64,000 nucleotides of DNA from an uncultured Spirochaetaceae bacterium (GTDB lineage: Bacteria > Spirochaetota > Spirochaetia > Treponematales > Treponemataceae), in the NCBI GenBank assembly GCA_902802305.1, contig CADCLG010000002.1, positions 1-64,000 of the forward strand, in the 5' to 3' direction. The notes beneath the pieces are model-generated. The model had not been told where the DNA came from and did no database searches. It saw only the letters and a list, made by a program, of their open reading frames with translations. Made by a program: the position numbers and the translations under genes. This document shows, piece by piece, positions 43,608 through 51,580 of the stretch (positions are counted from its first letter, which is position 1; each line of letters opens with the position of its first letter).

Positions 43608-44741
43608 ATGCGAGTAATTGGTGAACTGCTAATCTTTTTCCTCTTGTTTCTGACAAACAGCCGTGTTCTTTATGTACGTCACGAAAAAAGGGATGCCTTG
43701 GTTATTTTAGCTCCTCTGTCCCTTTTTCTTGTTCTTCTGCATATTCTGGCCTGGGGACTTGATATTTATAATCTTTACGCTCTTATTCTTTCTATACTGG
43801 TACTTCTCTCAAACTTTCATGCTCTTTTCAGATATTCAGAAAACCTCTATATAGACCATTACAGTTTTCTTATGCTTTTCTGGACAATTATAACCAGTAT
43901 TTTGTCAATTGGCGGAATAGTTATACTGATTATTTTTTATCCAATTAATTACAATAACAAAAAACTGAATATAAATGAAAAAACCTCCTATTACGAAGGC
44001 AGTATTCGTTCTGGTTTTACAGAAAAAACAGTTTTTGGACGCACAAATATGGTTTTGCACGAATTCACGCCCGCTGTTTCCGTTGAAACTGATGCAGCTG
44101 ATTCTACTCTTTCAACAGAACAAGAAGATTTAGTAATTCTTTATCTTGCAGACAAACGCAGCGAAACAGAATACAGCAAAAACTATCTCCAGTTGCTTGC
44201 TTCAAAAGGTTATAGTATTTGTTCCGCAGACATTTACACTGATGATATAAAATGGCTTGGAATAAAAGCAGAAGCCCGTTTTTACAGAAGAGCGGCTATG
44301 ATAACTAAAAGTCTTTTTTATCCTCAGGAATATGCTCTGGACAATACAAAATATACATATAATACAACAAGCGAACTTGAAGCTTTACTCCCTATGCTCA
44401 AAGAGTATTATACTCAGCAGGAAAACTATTCTGACAAGGTTAAATTTTTCATCATATCTGATGAAATGGGAAGTACTGCAACAGAATATTTTGCAAAGAA
44501 AAATGAAGAGCTTATAGCCGGTTATCTGCTGCTTAATTCCATTCCTGAATATAAAAGTGACGGTTACGGCTTTATCAGTCAGACAGAACCCCTGCTTGCC
44601 CGTATTCTTGGAATCAAGCGCGATACAAAGGGTAAAATTATTAATATGATTGTAGATGATACAGATTACGAAATACAAAAAATCAAAGAATTAAAGGAGA
44701 CAAAAGAAGATGACATTGAGGGAATTGGACAATTATTTTAA
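43608..44741 (+). CDS. Membrane protein with degenerate alpha/beta-hydrolase-like domain
   Basis: A 377-residue protein with four N-terminal membrane helices (about 1-120) followed by a soluble domain. The soluble part has alpha/beta-hydrolase-like spacing (LVILYLADKRSETEY, LLASKGYSICSADIY) and a nucleophile-elbow-like segment FFIISDEMGSTATEYFA, but the expected serine is glutamate, so it is likely inactive. The last 32 nt overlap the Nif3-like gene in another frame. It follows the xylanase gene by 33 nt, with only a weak AAAGG upstream. Confidence 0.6.
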   Translation: MRVIGELLIFFLLFLTNSRVLYVRHEKRDALVILAPLSLFLVLLHILAWGLDIYNLYALILSILVLLSNFHALFRYSENLYIDHYSFLMLFWTIITSILSIGGIVILIIFYPINYNNKKLNINEKTSYYEGSIRSGFTEKTVFGRTNMVLHEFTPAVSVETDAADSTLSTEQEDLVILYLADKRSETEYSKNYLQLLASKGYSICSADIYTDDIKWLGIKAEARFYRRAAMITKSLFYPQEYALDNTKYTYNTTSELEALLPMLKEYYTQQENYSDKVKFFIISDEMGSTATEYFAKKNEELIAGYLLLNSIPEYKSDGYGFISQTEPLLARILGIKRDTKGKIINMIVDDTDYEIQKIKELKETKEDDIEGIGQLF

Positions 44742-45477
44742 TAGCTTCCTTAAAAAGGAAAATTATGCCAATGATATTGCAATCAACGGAATCCAGGTAG
44801 AAAACAGTGAACCTGACAAAAAAGAAATAAAAAAGATTGCTTTTGCCGTAGATGCCTGCGAAGCAACCGAAAAAATAGCCGCAGAACTTGGCGCAGACCT
44901 TTTATTTGTTCATCACGGTCTTTTCTGGGGACATTGCCAGCCAATAACAGAAGCTTTGTACAAGCGAGTTTCAACTCTTATTAATAAAGATATGGCCTTG
45001 TGTGCTTATCATATTCCGCTGGATGCAAATAATCCTTATGGAAACAACTATGGTCTAGCTTCAAGATTAGGCCTTACAAATCTTGAACCATTTGGAACTT
45101 GGAAAGGTATGACAATCGGGGTAAAGGGTGAATTACCTGAGCCTTTGACAATAGACATGATATCCGAAAAAGTAATGCGTATTGGCAAAATGCCTTGTGC
45201 AGTCCTCAGATTCGGTAAAAAAGAGATAAAAACCATTGGAATTGTGTCAGGTGGAGCCAGCGAAGATGTAGAAACTGCAATTTCAGAAGGTTTAGACTGC
45301 TTTATTACCGGCGAGTTCAATCACGAGCAGTATCACACAGCCGAAGAAATGAAAATCAATGTAATCGCAGGCGGTCACTACGAAACCGAAACTATGGGAG
45401 TTTCCCTTGTAAAAGAAAAGGTGGAAAAAGAATTAGGCATAGAATGTGTCTTTATAGACCTGCCAACCGGCTTCTAG
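44710..45477 (+). CDS. Nif3-like dinuclear metal centre protein (YbgI/DUF34)
   Basis: A 255-residue protein of the widespread Nif3 family. Metal-binding segments are visible: VHHGLFWG, YHIPLDANNPYGNNYGLA, and GEFNHEQYHTAEE with GGHYETE near the C-terminus. The biochemical role is unsettled; a GTP-cyclohydrolase-like or metallochaperone role has been suggested. AAAGGAG lies upstream within the preceding gene, and the 32-nt overlap implies coupling. Confidence 0.9.
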   Translation: MTLRELDNYFNSFLKKENYANDIAINGIQVENSEPDKKEIKKIAFAVDACEATEKIAAELGADLLFVHHGLFWGHCQPITEALYKRVSTLINKDMALCAYHIPLDANNPYGNNYGLASRLGLTNLEPFGTWKGMTIGVKGELPEPLTIDMISEKVMRIGKMPCAVLRFGKKEIKTIGIVSGGASEDVETAISEGLDCFITGEFNHEQYHTAEEMKINVIAGGHYETETMGVSLVKEKVEKELGIECVFIDLPTGF

Positions 45478-45501
45478 TTTTTGCTAGTTTTTGCTTTCTC
45501 C

Positions 45502-45530
45502 TTTAAACACTACGCATTTTTTGGTATATT
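45502..45530 (+). promoter_or_regulatory. Leaderless-type promoter of lspA
   Basis: TTTAAA (45502-45507), a 17-bp spacer and TATATT (45525-45530) stand 6 nt before the lspA ATG. Two copies of CTAGTTTTTG lie just upstream. Confidence 0.65.
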
Positions 45531-45536
45531 TAATAT

Positions 45537-46103
45537 ATGGAATTCGATAAGACTTTAAAATCAAAATTATTACCCCTTGCTTTGACAATTATTGTAATTG
45601 TTTTAGATCAAATTACTAAAATGCTGGTTGTACGCTTTATCCCCATGAACACAATCGGCACACAATTTTTCGGAGATTTTTTAAGAATAATACATGTTCG
45701 TAATCCCGGAGTTGCATTCAGTGTTGGTGCAGGCCTTTCATACAGCGTAAGACGTATACTTTTTTCTATTGTTCCTGTTGTAGTTTTAGTTCTTGTAATT
45801 GTAATTTATTTTAGAAATAACGACTTTACAAAATTACAGCGATGGGCAATCTGCGGAATTGTAGGCGGTGGCTTTGGAAATATCATTGACCGTATTTTCA
45901 GACCAGCTGGCGTTGTAGATTTTATTGACGTAAAGTTCTACGGCCTTTTTGGTTTTGACCGCTGGCCAACCTTCAATGCGGCTGATTCTGCTGTAGTTGT
46001 ATGCGGAATCCTTTTGATTATTTCATTTATCATCACAATTATAAAAGAATCAAAGGCCAAAAATAATAAATCAGGCGAAAAAAATAGTGAGGAAGTAAAA
46101 TAA
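45537..46103 (+). CDS. lspA: Lipoprotein signal peptidase (signal peptidase II)
   Basis: A 188-residue, four-helix membrane aspartyl protease. Catalytic aspartates are Asp128 in IIDRIFRPAGVVDFIDV and Asp150 in TFNAADSAV; VRNPGVAFS is the other conserved block. It removes signal peptides from Lgt-modified prolipoproteins. It has no Shine-Dalgarno sequence and heads the lspA - small membrane protein - mtnN - luxS operon. Confidence 0.96.
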   Translation: MEFDKTLKSKLLPLALTIIVIVLDQITKMLVVRFIPMNTIGTQFFGDFLRIIHVRNPGVAFSVGAGLSYSVRRILFSIVPVVVLVLVIVIYFRNNDFTKLQRWAICGIVGGGFGNIIDRIFRPAGVVDFIDVKFYGLFGFDRWPTFNAADSAVVVCGILLIISFIITIIKESKAKNNKSGEKNSEEVK

Positions 46104-46507
46104 TGATTGAAGAAGAAATGACCCCTTACGAGCAGGCAGAAAAAGAACGCGAAAAGAAGGCTAAAATTGAGTATAGAAAAAAGAAGCAGTTTTCTGCAAT
46201 TTTTATGACAGTTGCCTGTATTGTAGAAATCATTGAAACACTGATTATAATGCTTCTGCTTTTAGTTGGTGTTGCTTTTCTCTTTACAAAAGTAATCCAT
46301 ATTGAAGGCAAAGTTTATGACACTATTATGACTATTTTTATGATTCTGGTTTTCTTTGGTGGACTTGCCCTTGGCTTCTTTATTTACAAAAAATTAGTTA
46401 CTTTTGTAATTAAAAAGTTCAAACTGGAAGACAAGCTTATGGAAGATGTTTTGGTTCATTATACAAAAGAGCCAAAAGAAAAACGCGAGCAAAGGTTAAA
46501 GCGATAA
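46103..46507 (+). CDS. Small membrane protein with charged ends, unknown
   Basis: A 134-residue protein with an acidic then basic N-terminus (KEREKKAKIEYRKKK), two transmembrane helices (about 32-57 and 70-92), and a basic C-terminal tail (KEPKEKREQRLKR). No family recognised. It begins in the lspA stop (TAATG) and ends right before mtnN, so it is translationally coupled to both. Confidence 0.7.
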   Translation: MIEEEMTPYEQAEKEREKKAKIEYRKKKQFSAIFMTVACIVEIIETLIIMLLLLVGVAFLFTKVIHIEGKVYDTIMTIFMILVFFGGLALGFFIYKKLVTFVIKKFKLEDKLMEDVLVHYTKEPKEKREQRLKR

Positions 46508-47218
46508 ATGAAAGAAGTGATTGGAATTATTGGAGCAATGGAAAGCGAGGTAAATGCCTTGCAAAAAGCTCTTTCTTCCGTAGAAAAAACAGAATATTGC
46601 AATCTTACTTTTTATAAAGGCGAGTTGTATGGAAAAAATCTGGTTGTCGTAAAAAGCGGAATCGGTAAGGTAAATGCAGCCTTATGTGCACAGATTTTAA
46701 TTTTAAAATTTGGTGCCACAAAAGTGATTAATACAGGAATTGCAGGTGCTACGGGAGCTTCTCTTGGTATTTTTGATTTTGTAGTTTCTACAAGTGCCGT
46801 TTATCACGATTTTGATACAACTGCTTTTGGCTATAAGCTTGGACAGGTTCCAGGACTCCCAGAACAGTTTACTGCTGATGAAAAAATGGCAGAAGGAATT
46901 GTTAATGCCTTTAATCATACAGAGATTTCAAAAGAACACAAAATTGTAAAAGGCTTGATTGCTTCTGGTGACCAATTTATTTCGGCTGGTGAAAAAAAAG
47001 ATTTTATTAAAAGCAATTTTTCGCCCCTGTGTGTTGAAATGGAAGGTTGTGCAATTGCCCATGCCTGTAGTGTTAATAAAGTTCCTTTTGTAATTATACG
47101 CTGTATGTCTGATATGGCAGATGATACTGTAAAAAGCACATATTCTTTTAATGAAGACGTATGTGCAAATATGAGTGCAGAGCTGGTAAAACACTTTATA
47201 AAAGAACTAAGTTTCTAA
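46508..47218 (+). CDS. mtnN: 5'-methylthioadenosine/S-adenosylhomocysteine nucleosidase
   Basis: A 236-residue nucleosidase of the Pfs family: IGIIGAMESEV, NTGIAGATGA, SGDQFI, VEMEGCAIAHAC and RCMSDMAD with the catalytic Asp. It removes adenine from SAH and MTA. In combination with the next gene, luxS, it recycles SAH through S-ribosylhomocysteine. Initiation is coupled to the previous gene. Confidence 0.95.
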   Translation: MKEVIGIIGAMESEVNALQKALSSVEKTEYCNLTFYKGELYGKNLVVVKSGIGKVNAALCAQILILKFGATKVINTGIAGATGASLGIFDFVVSTSAVYHDFDTTAFGYKLGQVPGLPEQFTADEKMAEGIVNAFNHTEISKEHKIVKGLIASGDQFISAGEKKDFIKSNFSPLCVEMEGCAIAHACSVNKVPFVIIRCMSDMADDTVKSTYSFNEDVCANMSAELVKHFIKELSF

Positions 47219-47227
47219 GGATAAATT

Positions 47228-47692
47228 ATGAAAAAATATAATGTAGATAGTTTTAATCTTGATCATACAAAGGTAAAGGCCCCTTTTGTAAGACTTGCTT
47301 CTAAAAAAGTTGGTGAAAAAGGTGACATCGTTACAAAGTTTGATATCCGTTTTTGTCAGCCGAATCAGGAGTTTATGTCTACAGGCACAATTCATACCCT
47401 GGAACACCTGATTGCTGAATATATTCGTGATGAAATGGACGGAATCATTGATTTTTCACCTATGGGTTGTAGAACAGGCTTTTATTTTACAATCTGGGGC
47501 GATCATGATGAAGAATACGTTGCAAACCACCTGCTGAATGTTCTTAAAAAAGTTGCAGTTTGGGATAAGCCTGTTCCAGCTGCTACCGAAAAAGAATGTG
47601 GAAACTACCGGGACCACGATTTAGAAGGCGCAAAAAAATATGCCTCCAAATGGATTGAAGGCATAGAATCTAAAGGTTGGTCTGCGTTTTAA
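47228..47692 (+). CDS. luxS: S-ribosylhomocysteine lyase
   Basis: A 154-residue LuxS with all key residues: metal ligands His56 and His60 in HTLEH and Cys124 in ECGNYRDH, and catalytic Cys81 in GCRTGFYF. It cleaves S-ribosylhomocysteine to homocysteine and DPD, the AI-2 precursor. Placed 9 nt after mtnN, with AAGGA before the ATG. It ends 6 nt from the convergent gene. Confidence 0.97.
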   Translation: MKKYNVDSFNLDHTKVKAPFVRLASKKVGEKGDIVTKFDIRFCQPNQEFMSTGTIHTLEHLIAEYIRDEMDGIIDFSPMGCRTGFYFTIWGDHDEEYVANHLLNVLKKVAVWDKPVPAATEKECGNYRDHDLEGAKKYASKWIEGIESKGWSAF

Positions 47693-47698
47693 AAGCTT

Positions 47699-48295
47699 TT
47701 AGAAAGGTAAAAACCAAGTAACGCCGACATTAAGTTTTACAATATTAAATATTGTCAGGAAAATTGAACCAATTGCAGCGCCAAGTGCGGCATCAGCTTC
47801 GTTATCAGATTCAGAAGATTCTGCAATAACTACTGTCGGCGAGAAAGAAAGTCCAATATCAACATTTCCTATTCCAGGACCCCAATCCCAGTTGCCAAAT
47901 ACAGCACCTGCCCTAACCTGCCATGAAACAATTGAATTAGTATTTTCTTCTGAATTAGAAGCTGTAAAATCAATAAAAGCGCCGCCACCCAGATAAAAAT
48001 GATGGAATGTAATTGTGAATGTTGGCAACAGGTACATAAAAGGTTCTTTACTTGATTTCAGCGTGTTAAAAAGAACCCTAAGCCCCAAATCAGCACTAAA
48101 GTTTTCTGTAGGTTTAATCATAAAAGAAGTGCTTTCGTAAAGATAAGGCTTAAGAATAAAACTTGTTTCTACACCTGCACCAAAATTGATACCATATTCA
48201 ATTCCAGAAGACTCTTCATCTAAGTTTTCTTGTGCACTTACACAAACCGTACCTATAATAAAACAGGCCATTATTGCTAAAAATCTTTTTTTCAT
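47699..48295 (-). CDS. Small outer-membrane beta-barrel-like protein
   Basis: The protein is 198 residues from the ATG at 48295, which has AAGGAGG upstream at normal distance; a nearer ATG at 48301 overlaps the site spacing and is less likely. The signal peptide is MKKRFLAIMACFIIGTVCVSAQ. The mature part has about eight amphipathic strands and ends VTWFLPF with a C-terminal aromatic residue, as in outer-membrane barrels. It could be a porin-like partner of the glucan locus, but it carries no 26-bp motif and may be independent. Confidence 0.65.
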   Translation of the reverse strand: MKKRFLAIMACFIIGTVCVSAQENLDEESSGIEYGINFGAGVETSFILKPYLYESTSFMIKPTENFSADLGLRVLFNTLKSSKEPFMYLLPTFTITFHHFYLGGGAFIDFTASNSEENTNSIVSWQVRAGAVFGNWDWGPGIGNVDIGLSFSPTVVIAESSESDNEADAALGAAIGSIFLTIFNIVKLNVGVTWFLPF

Positions 48296-48404
48296 AGTCA
48301 TGCCTCCTTAATAAGGTAAAATTGTCATTTGTAAATAAGTCTGACTGAAAACTACATAAAGTATACATGGTTACAGCAAAAAAGCAAAAGAAAAATGCAA
48401 ATTA

Positions 48405-48440
48405 ATAGAAAGAGAGCCCGAGATGACATCCCGGACTCTC
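48405..48440 (-). terminator. Terminator of the 50.6-48.5 kb lipoprotein operon
   Basis: A 13-bp stem with two G-U pairs (48428-48440 with 48412-48424) and a 3-nt loop are followed on the minus strand by TTTCTATT. Confidence 0.8.
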
Positions 48441-48474
48441 AAAAGCCATTATGAAGGAATTTTGTGAAAGTGTT

Positions 48475-49863
48475 CTATTCGGTAATTGCGAAAAGTATGT
48501 CGGAGATTGTTAACACACCTTCTGGACAAGTACCAAAGTCAAACATTAAAGATATATTTTCAAAATCTCTAGGAGATGTTCCTGAGCAATGAATTGTTTC
48601 ACCGTCTGTAAAGGCTACGTTGTTGAACATTGGAACTAATTCTTCTGTATCATTCAATTTAAGAGTGTAGTTTCCACTGATTCCAGAAAGTTTGCATGCA
48701 AAATACCATTTCTGTCCTTCTGTCAATTTAGCATCTGTTGAAAGTTTTAACTGGGCCTGCCACTGTTCACCTAGTCCTGCTGGCAATTTATATGTTGCAA
48801 CATTGTTTTCAATTGTAAGATATTCAGCTGCAGCTGCTAATTCTGTTACATCCTGAAGAAGTGCATTCCATCCAGGTCCAAGGTATACTCTTTCAAGACC
48901 AACTGTTGTTACAAGATTTGTTAATCCTGCAGCAACAGAAACTGTAGCTGTTGCTGTGAATGTACCATCATCACAAGTATAAGTTGCTTTTACTGTTACT
49001 GTTCCGCTTGCATTTCCAGCTGTAAGAACGTTAGCAGCAATAGTAGAACCTGTAGCATCTTCACCGTCGATTGCAAATGTTGTGCTTGCAGTTATATCAT
49101 TAAGATTTGAATCTTTTACTGTGAATGTAACAGCTGCACCACCAGCAACACTTGTTGTTTCAGGAGCGATTGTAATTGCAGAAACTGGTTTTACAGGATT
49201 TTCTTTTGCAGCAAGATAAACTTCTGTCAATTTTATAGAACCTGAACCACCAATGATGATTGCAAACTCAACTGCACTTTTTGGAGCCTCGCCAAACTCT
49301 GATGTTGCGATATAATAAGTTATTGTTCCATCTGCATTTTTATTCTTTGTAGTAAATCTCTTCTGAACGTCTGGAACTTTTATGTTTACACCGGCATTTC
49401 CTACTTCAGGGTCTTCTGTATCATTAATCGTGAAATTAGAGAAATCACCTGTAAATGCAATGTAATCATACTGAGAAATTACTCCGGCATTTAAACCTGT
49501 AAAAGGAGCAACGACACCAGAAATACCACCCCACATACTAGTAGAAGCAGTCAATGTCCAAGAACCATCTTCGTTTGGTTTACGGTCAGTTCCATCACCC
49601 CAATCACCAATTCCAATATTCAAAGTTTCTGTTGTACTTACAAAGTTCTTTCTGTAAGAATAAGTACTCAAATCCAAAGTAATTTCTTCTACAGGTTTTG
49701 GATCTGGGTCTGGATCAGGATTTGGTTGTGGATCCGGATTTTCAATAACAGGTGGACTTGCTGGATTATCAGGGTTTTCTGCCTCAGGCTGACAACCAGT
49801 AATAAATAATGTACTTGCCGCAAAAAGCAAAGCAGTTGCCATAAACAATTTAGTCTTTTTCAT
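48475..49863 (-). CDS. Multidomain surface lipoprotein with carbohydrate-binding-like and Ig-like modules
   Basis: In this 462-residue lipoprotein (lipobox FITGC, Cys near 24), a Pro/Asp-rich linker (PNPDPDPDPKP) leads to a first beta-sandwich (about 60-222), a Big-like Ig domain (about 228-312, with VAGGAAVTFTVKDSN and ASGTVTVKATYT), and a last beta-sandwich (about 315-460). The two sandwiches look like carbohydrate-binding modules (GEQWQAQLKLSTDAKLTEGQKWYF is typical of CBM4/9/22-like folds). It should hold glycan at the cell surface, like SusE/F proteins in Bacteroidetes, though unrelated. GAGGAGG precedes the ATG. Second gene of the operon that starts at 50588. Confidence 0.75.
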   Translation of the reverse strand: MKKTKLFMATALLFAASTLFITGCQPEAENPDNPASPPVIENPDPQPNPDPDPDPKPVEEITLDLSTYSYRKNFVSTTETLNIGIGDWGDGTDRKPNEDGSWTLTASTSMWGGISGVVAPFTGLNAGVISQYDYIAFTGDFSNFTINDTEDPEVGNAGVNIKVPDVQKRFTTKNKNADGTITYYIATSEFGEAPKSAVEFAIIIGGSGSIKLTEVYLAAKENPVKPVSAITIAPETTSVAGGAAVTFTVKDSNLNDITASTTFAIDGEDATGSTIAANVLTAGNASGTVTVKATYTCDDGTFTATATVSVAAGLTNLVTTVGLERVYLGPGWNALLQDVTELAAAAEYLTIENNVATYKLPAGLGEQWQAQLKLSTDAKLTEGQKWYFACKLSGISGNYTLKLNDTEELVPMFNNVAFTDGETIHCSGTSPRDFENISLMFDFGTCPEGVLTISDILFAITE

Positions 49864-49898
49864 TTTTTTCCTCCTCGTGAAAAAGAAATATATAATTT

Positions 49899-50588
49899 TT
49901 ATTTCAAACTAAGTTTTACAGAGTTTCCGTCGCTATCTACCCAATCAAGGTTGCGGATTTCGAAGTAGTCGTTTTCCTTAAAAAGGTTTGGAATCTTGAT
50001 TCCATCCAAATCTCCAGCTACAATAATACAAAAAGCATTAATAACATTGTCTTTTGCTGCTCCCGAAATATCAAAAGTCACTTTTTGCCATTCCGTTTCA
50101 CTTAATTCTGTTAATCCTGCTGTCACTGACAAGGATTTTTTTTTCGGGAGTAAGTGCTCAGCTGAGGTTGTTTTGTCTTTGCCTTGCACAGTAATACAAA
50201 TAGCTTTAGGAGGAATCGTTCCTCTTATTTCAAATGTCATTTTTGAAACGCCAGTAAAATCAATGTACTTCGAAGAATCAGAACTGACTAATCCACCACC
50301 AAACCAACCGCCACCCAAATCTACAGCTGTAAAACGTCCACAATCTGATTGATTTTCATGTTTAAATACACCAGCTCCATTACCATCATTTTTCCAAACC
50401 TGCATATCAAAAATATCGTAACTACTATCTTTACAAAGTGCCCAGCCTGTACCTGTTCCGCTACTTCCACTTCCGCTGGCTGGATAACCAGAACCATCAT
50501 CAGCAACTGCATCTGCCAGACATCCTGTTAAAGAAAAAACAGCAGATAAAATCAAAAGGCTAAAAATTGCTGCAAGTGATTTTTTCAT
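49899..50588 (-). CDS. Lipoprotein with carbohydrate-binding-like domain
   Basis: A 229-residue lipoprotein (lipobox SLTGC, Cys near 23) with a Gly/Ser spacer and one beta-sandwich of about 170 residues. Segments such as KYIDFTGVSKMTFEIRG, WQKVTFDISGA and YFEIRNLDWVD fit a CIA30/CBM-like jelly-roll with surface aromatic residues. It is the first gene of the operon with 48475-49863, preceded by one of the three 26-bp motif sites. Glycan binding is inferred. Confidence 0.7.
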   Translation of the reverse strand: MKKSLAAIFSLLILSAVFSLTGCLADAVADDGSGYPASGSGSSGTGTGWALCKDSSYDIFDMQVWKNDGNGAGVFKHENQSDCGRFTAVDLGGGWFGGGLVSSDSSKYIDFTGVSKMTFEIRGTIPPKAICITVQGKDKTTSAEHLLPKKKSLSVTAGLTELSETEWQKVTFDISGAAKDNVINAFCIIVAGDLDGIKIPNLFKENDYFEIRNLDWVDSDGNSVKLSLK

Positions 50589-50617
50589 TTTTTTTCCTCC
50601 ATCTTTTTTATGTTTTT

Positions 50618-50623
50618 ATTGTC
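50618..50623 (-). promoter_or_regulatory. Candidate -10 box of the 50588 operon
   Basis: GACAAT on the minus strand, in the same TTTTATTGT plus-strand context as the -10 candidate at 55598-55603. No good -35 box is present, as expected for an activator-dependent promoter. Confidence 0.5.
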
Positions 50624-50655
50624 ACACCAGAAGGCCGCAATTAAAAGTCAGCGAG

Positions 50656-50681
50656 TTTTCGTTAAGGTGTGATTTTTTCAG
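50656..50681. promoter_or_regulatory. 26-bp operator motif, site A
   Basis: On the plus strand: TTTTC, 3 nt, AAGGTGT, 4 nt, TTTTC, AG. It lies 32 bp upstream of the candidate -10 box of the lipoprotein operon. It matches sites B and C in all spaced blocks. Confidence 0.7.
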
Positions 50682-50686
50682 AAATA

Positions 50687-50705
50687 TTTGTGCAATCCGC
50701 ACAAA
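50687..50705 (-). terminator. Weak hairpin after the GH16 gene
   Basis: TTTGTGC pairs with GCACAAA (7 bp, 5-nt loop) just past the GH16 stop; the T-tract is short (TATTTC), so termination may be partial and the next operon could get read-through. Confidence 0.4.
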
Positions 50706-50718
50706 AAAAGCGCAAAAA

Positions 50719-51558
50719 TTACTGGTATACCCTTACGTAATCAACTAAAAACTCTACATCTGAGCCCTGCAAGGAAGCTGCAGCCGAAGTTCCACCCAAG
50801 TTTCCACCAATTGCAAGATTAAGAATGATGTAAAAATCCGTATTATAAGGCCAGTTCTTTTTTCCAGTTCCGTCGTTGTAATAGGTGCCCATAACTTCAC
50901 CGTCATAAACAGCACTTATCTTTGTTTCGTCCCACTGTAAGCCAAAGGTATGCCATTCATCTTTTAAGGAACCAGAAAAAGTTTTATTACCTATGCTTGC
51001 ACCCTCTCCAGCAGAATGTCCTTTTGCATGCAAGGTACTAAAGCAATAATTCTGTTTTTTACATACATACGGAGCATTTTCCATGATGTCAATTTCACCG
51101 CAATTAGGCCAAGGATTAGTTTTATCGTCAAAGTTTGTTGGCATCATCCAAAATGCAGGCCAGGCTCCACTTTTGTCTGTTACTTTAAGGCGGGCTTCAA
51201 TATAACCATATTTCCAGCTCTGTTTAGTGTTTAATCTCGCACTCTTCCATTCGCTCCCGTCGTAATAGGCCTTGATTTTTAAATGTCCGTCCTCAACAAT
51301 TGCTGTATCTGCCTTTGAAGTATTATCAATGTAATTTTGGAGTTCATTATTTCCCCAGCCGCTTTTCCCTGTCTGATATTTCCACTTTGACGTATTTGGA
51401 ACACCTGTATAATCAAACTCATCAGACCAGACAAGCTGCATACCATCCTTATTTACAGCTTCATCGTCATCCACCTTGAAAAAGAAGCATGAAGTCGTCA
51501 AAAAACTAAGCGCCATAACAGAGCCCATAGCAATCATCACCTTTAATATTTTTTTCAT
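50719..51558 (-). CDS. GH16 endo-beta-1,3-glucanase (laminarinase-type) lipoprotein
   Basis: The product is 279 residues from the ATG at 51558 (GAGGAAG upstream); the frame runs 42 codons further with no site. Lipobox FLTTSC, Cys24. The GH16 catalytic stretch GEIDIMENAPY carries Glu155, Asp157 and Glu160 in the ExDxxE spacing typical of laminarinases, as opposed to the ExDxE of lichenases. WSDEFDYTG and GAWPAFWMMP are the other GH16 landmarks. It should cut beta-1,3- or mixed-linked glucan at the cell surface. It follows the GH-barrel gene by 22 nt. Confidence 0.93.
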   Translation of the reverse strand: MKKILKVMIAMGSVMALSFLTTSCFFFKVDDDEAVNKDGMQLVWSDEFDYTGVPNTSKWKYQTGKSGWGNNELQNYIDNTSKADTAIVEDGHLKIKAYYDGSEWKSARLNTKQSWKYGYIEARLKVTDKSGAWPAFWMMPTNFDDKTNPWPNCGEIDIMENAPYVCKKQNYCFSTLHAKGHSAGEGASIGNKTFSGSLKDEWHTFGLQWDETKISAVYDGEVMGTYYNDGTGKKNWPYNTDFYIILNLAIGGNLGGTSAAASLQGSDVEFLVDYVRVYQ

Positions 51559-51580
51559 TTTAATCTTCCTCGTTAATCCT

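Noticed and set aside
47688..47700. AAAAGCTTTT palindrome between luxS and the convergent gene
   Set aside because: Too short and too A/T-rich to support a terminator or binding site.
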